Positions 63,026-64,000 of a DNA stretch of 64,000 nt are shown one piece after another. Origin of the DNA: Mucilaginibacter flavidus (GTDB taxonomy: Bacteria; Bacteroidota; Bacteroidia; Sphingobacteriales; Sphingobacteriaceae); contig NZ_JAMXOE010000013.1 in assembly GCF_024055575.1 (NCBI RefSeq), positions 1 through 64,000 of the forward strand, given 5' to 3'. The notes beneath the pieces were generated by a model, which saw only the letters and a list, made by a program, of their open reading frames with translations, was not told where the DNA came from and did no database searches. Every line of letters starts with the position of its first letter. The stretch's first letter is position 1. Made by a program: the position numbers and the translations under genes.

Positions 63026-63205
63026 TTAAGGTTTTTGTTTTAACCGTCTTATTATCGTAGGCATCTTGTAGAGGCCGTAGCCAAACAAGGCACCGATAAG
63101 CAGGCTGCTCCAGGTTTCGGTCTTGGGGTCGAAATTAAATACCACCACCGTCATCAGTAATATTGCAGCTATGCCAATAAGCAGGTATAAATAAACTTTT
63201 TTCAT
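63026..63205 (-). CDS. Small membrane protein (59 aa)
   Basis: Starts MKKVYLYLLIGIAAILLMTV, ends MPTIIRRLKQKP. Two hydrophobic stretches (~5-22 and ~35-46, SSLLIGALFGYGLYK). Real by its clean start, polarity switch to a basic tail and tight spacing to the next gene. No family name known to me. Confidence 0.65.
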   Translation of the reverse strand: MKKVYLYLLIGIAAILLMTVVVFNFDPKTETWSSLLIGALFGYGLYKMPTIIRRLKQKP

Positions 63206-63382
63206 TAAGACTACTTCTAATTCAATTCCGTTGCGAAATTAATTGAAAAATATCGGGATTTAATATTATTTCGGTTGTTGCCCTTCCTGGCGCAGTTGGT
63301 GTTGTAGTCAAAGGGGTCTATAATCCCGGGCGGGCGCCGTTTAGGCGAGGCGCAGTACAAGTTTCTGAATACAAGCCAGCAA

Positions 63383-63440
63383 AGCGTTCCATTTTTGCAC
63401 GCGGAACACCCGGAACGCTGTGAAACATGCTTATTATCAG
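63383..63440 (-). repeat. 58-bp GTTCC-rich repeat, copy 4
   Basis: Same unit as 6643-6700, opposite strand. The gap 63206-63727 has no gene I can support besides this repeat. Confidence 0.7.
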
Positions 63441-63703
63441 TGGTTTTATTTTTACGGGTAACCAATAGATGTAAGTGGCGCTGGTCAATTACTAAGACAT
63501 TAGCCTTATTTCGAACGCCAATTGCTTTAAGAATTTTAACGTCGAATAATAAGGTGAAAAACTTCGACGTTCACTATTCATTATTTAATTTTTTCCTCGA
63601 GTTACCAGGGCATGGAATGCAAATCGCCCCTACAAATCGCCTCATCTCAGCAGCTTATCAAAATCTCACAGTAAACACTAACCCGTTTTTATAATAAATA
63701 AAC

Positions 63704-63711
63704 TATTTTTG
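63704..63711 (+). promoter_or_regulatory. -7 box TAnnTTTG before the TonB receptor gene
   Basis: TATTTTTG, 16 bases before the ATG at 63728, with an AT-rich stretch upstream. Confidence 0.4.
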
Positions 63712-63727
63712 TTTTCCTGCTTACTCA

Positions 63728-64000
63728 ATGACTCGACTCCTGTTTTGCCTGTTTTTTGCTTCTATTTTGGTGCATACTGCTAATGCCCAGCATTTGCCTG
63801 ATACCGGTAAGCTTGTCATTGATATAGTTACCGAGCCTGTAACAATTCACGGGTACCTGTCACCCATATATCTGCCAAATGTACCCGCATCGGTAAGCTA
63901 TATTGGTAAGGGGCAGCTGAGCCGGCAGCCCGATAATTCATTTGTTTCGGTGCTAAATACAGTGCCGGGTGTCCGGGCCGAAGAGCGTTCGCCGGGAAGC
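63728..64000 (+). CDS. TonB-dependent receptor, N-terminal part
   Basis: 91 residues run off the window. Signal peptide MTRLLFCLFFASILVHTANA, then PVTIHGYLSPIYLPNVPASV and the start of a plug domain with FVSVLNTVPGVRAEERSPGS. No carboxypeptidase-like N-terminal extension, so it belongs to the shorter, FecA-like receptors rather than SusC types. Substrate unknown. Confidence 0.85.
   Translation, partial: MTRLLFCLFFASILVHTANAQHLPDTGKLVIDIVTEPVTIHGYLSPIYLPNVPASVSYIGKGQLSRQPDNSFVSVLNTVPGVRAEERSPGS

Overview
The window looks like a chromosome segment from a member of Bacteroidota, most likely Sphingobacteriaceae (Mucilaginibacter or Pedobacter-like). The signs are a type IX secretion sorting domain at the left edge, a TonB-dependent receptor at the right edge, TAnnTTTG promoter boxes close to start codons, glycan-degrading enzymes (GH78, GH127) with a RhaT rhamnose transporter, and many family names typical of this phylum (DUF5916, DUF4142, DUF2306, YARHG). 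The genus is an inference. No rRNA and no complete tRNA were seen.

Left region (1-8.5 kb) is an AT-rich integration graveyard. It holds the end of a T9SS-secreted protein, a perfect 55-base palindrome, a 3'-truncated MutT gene fused by a deletion to a 5'-truncated SRA-HNH restriction gene, a decayed IS21-family element that cuts off a tyrosine integrase, a 3' tRNA(CAU) fragment, and a ladder of degenerate tRNA-Pro-like 3' ends each followed by a similar terminator, with small orphan genes and a PAP2 phosphatase between them.

From 9.0 to 14.4 kb lies the most unusual locus: two coiled-coil proteins (the second with two membrane segments), a binding protein anchored in the inner membrane and carrying a C-terminal OmpA peptidoglycan-binding domain, an SsuC-like ABC permease and an ABC ATPase. 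I do not recognise this combination as a named system.

From 14.5 to 24.0 kb come single enzymes (luciferase-like monooxygenase, RBBP9-like hydrolase, methyltransferase, Crp-type regulator, a metallo-beta-lactamase-fold protein with substituted metal ligands, a tandem pair of small membrane proteins) and a 5-oxoprolinase operon pxpB-pxpC-pxpA ending in an Nramp-fold transporter that lacks the usual metal motifs.

From 24.2 to 41.1 kb are a broken VOC gene, a conserved 484-residue protein, a GH127 enzyme, a YARHG lipoprotein-like gene with an in-frame stop, a CHAD/CYTH pair, a deformylase-like gene, envelope lipoproteins, YceH, a WalJ/YycJ-like hydrolase, a FadR-type regulator, a metallophosphoesterase and an Mla-type lipid transport operon (permease, ATPase, MCE protein).

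From 41.6 to 64.0 kb are a DUF5916 outer-membrane protein, a START protein, the rhamnose pair RhaT/GH78, an FAD-oxidoreductase/DinB/CoA-binding operon, fumC, a lipoprotein and S1/P1 nuclease pair, LMW phosphatase, GNAT, hisS, a large Lhr-like helicase carrying an in-frame palindromic repeat, two tiny membrane proteins and the start of a TonB receptor. Intergenic spaces carry several families of short palindromic or MITE-like repeats, two of which have perfect terminal inverted repeats.
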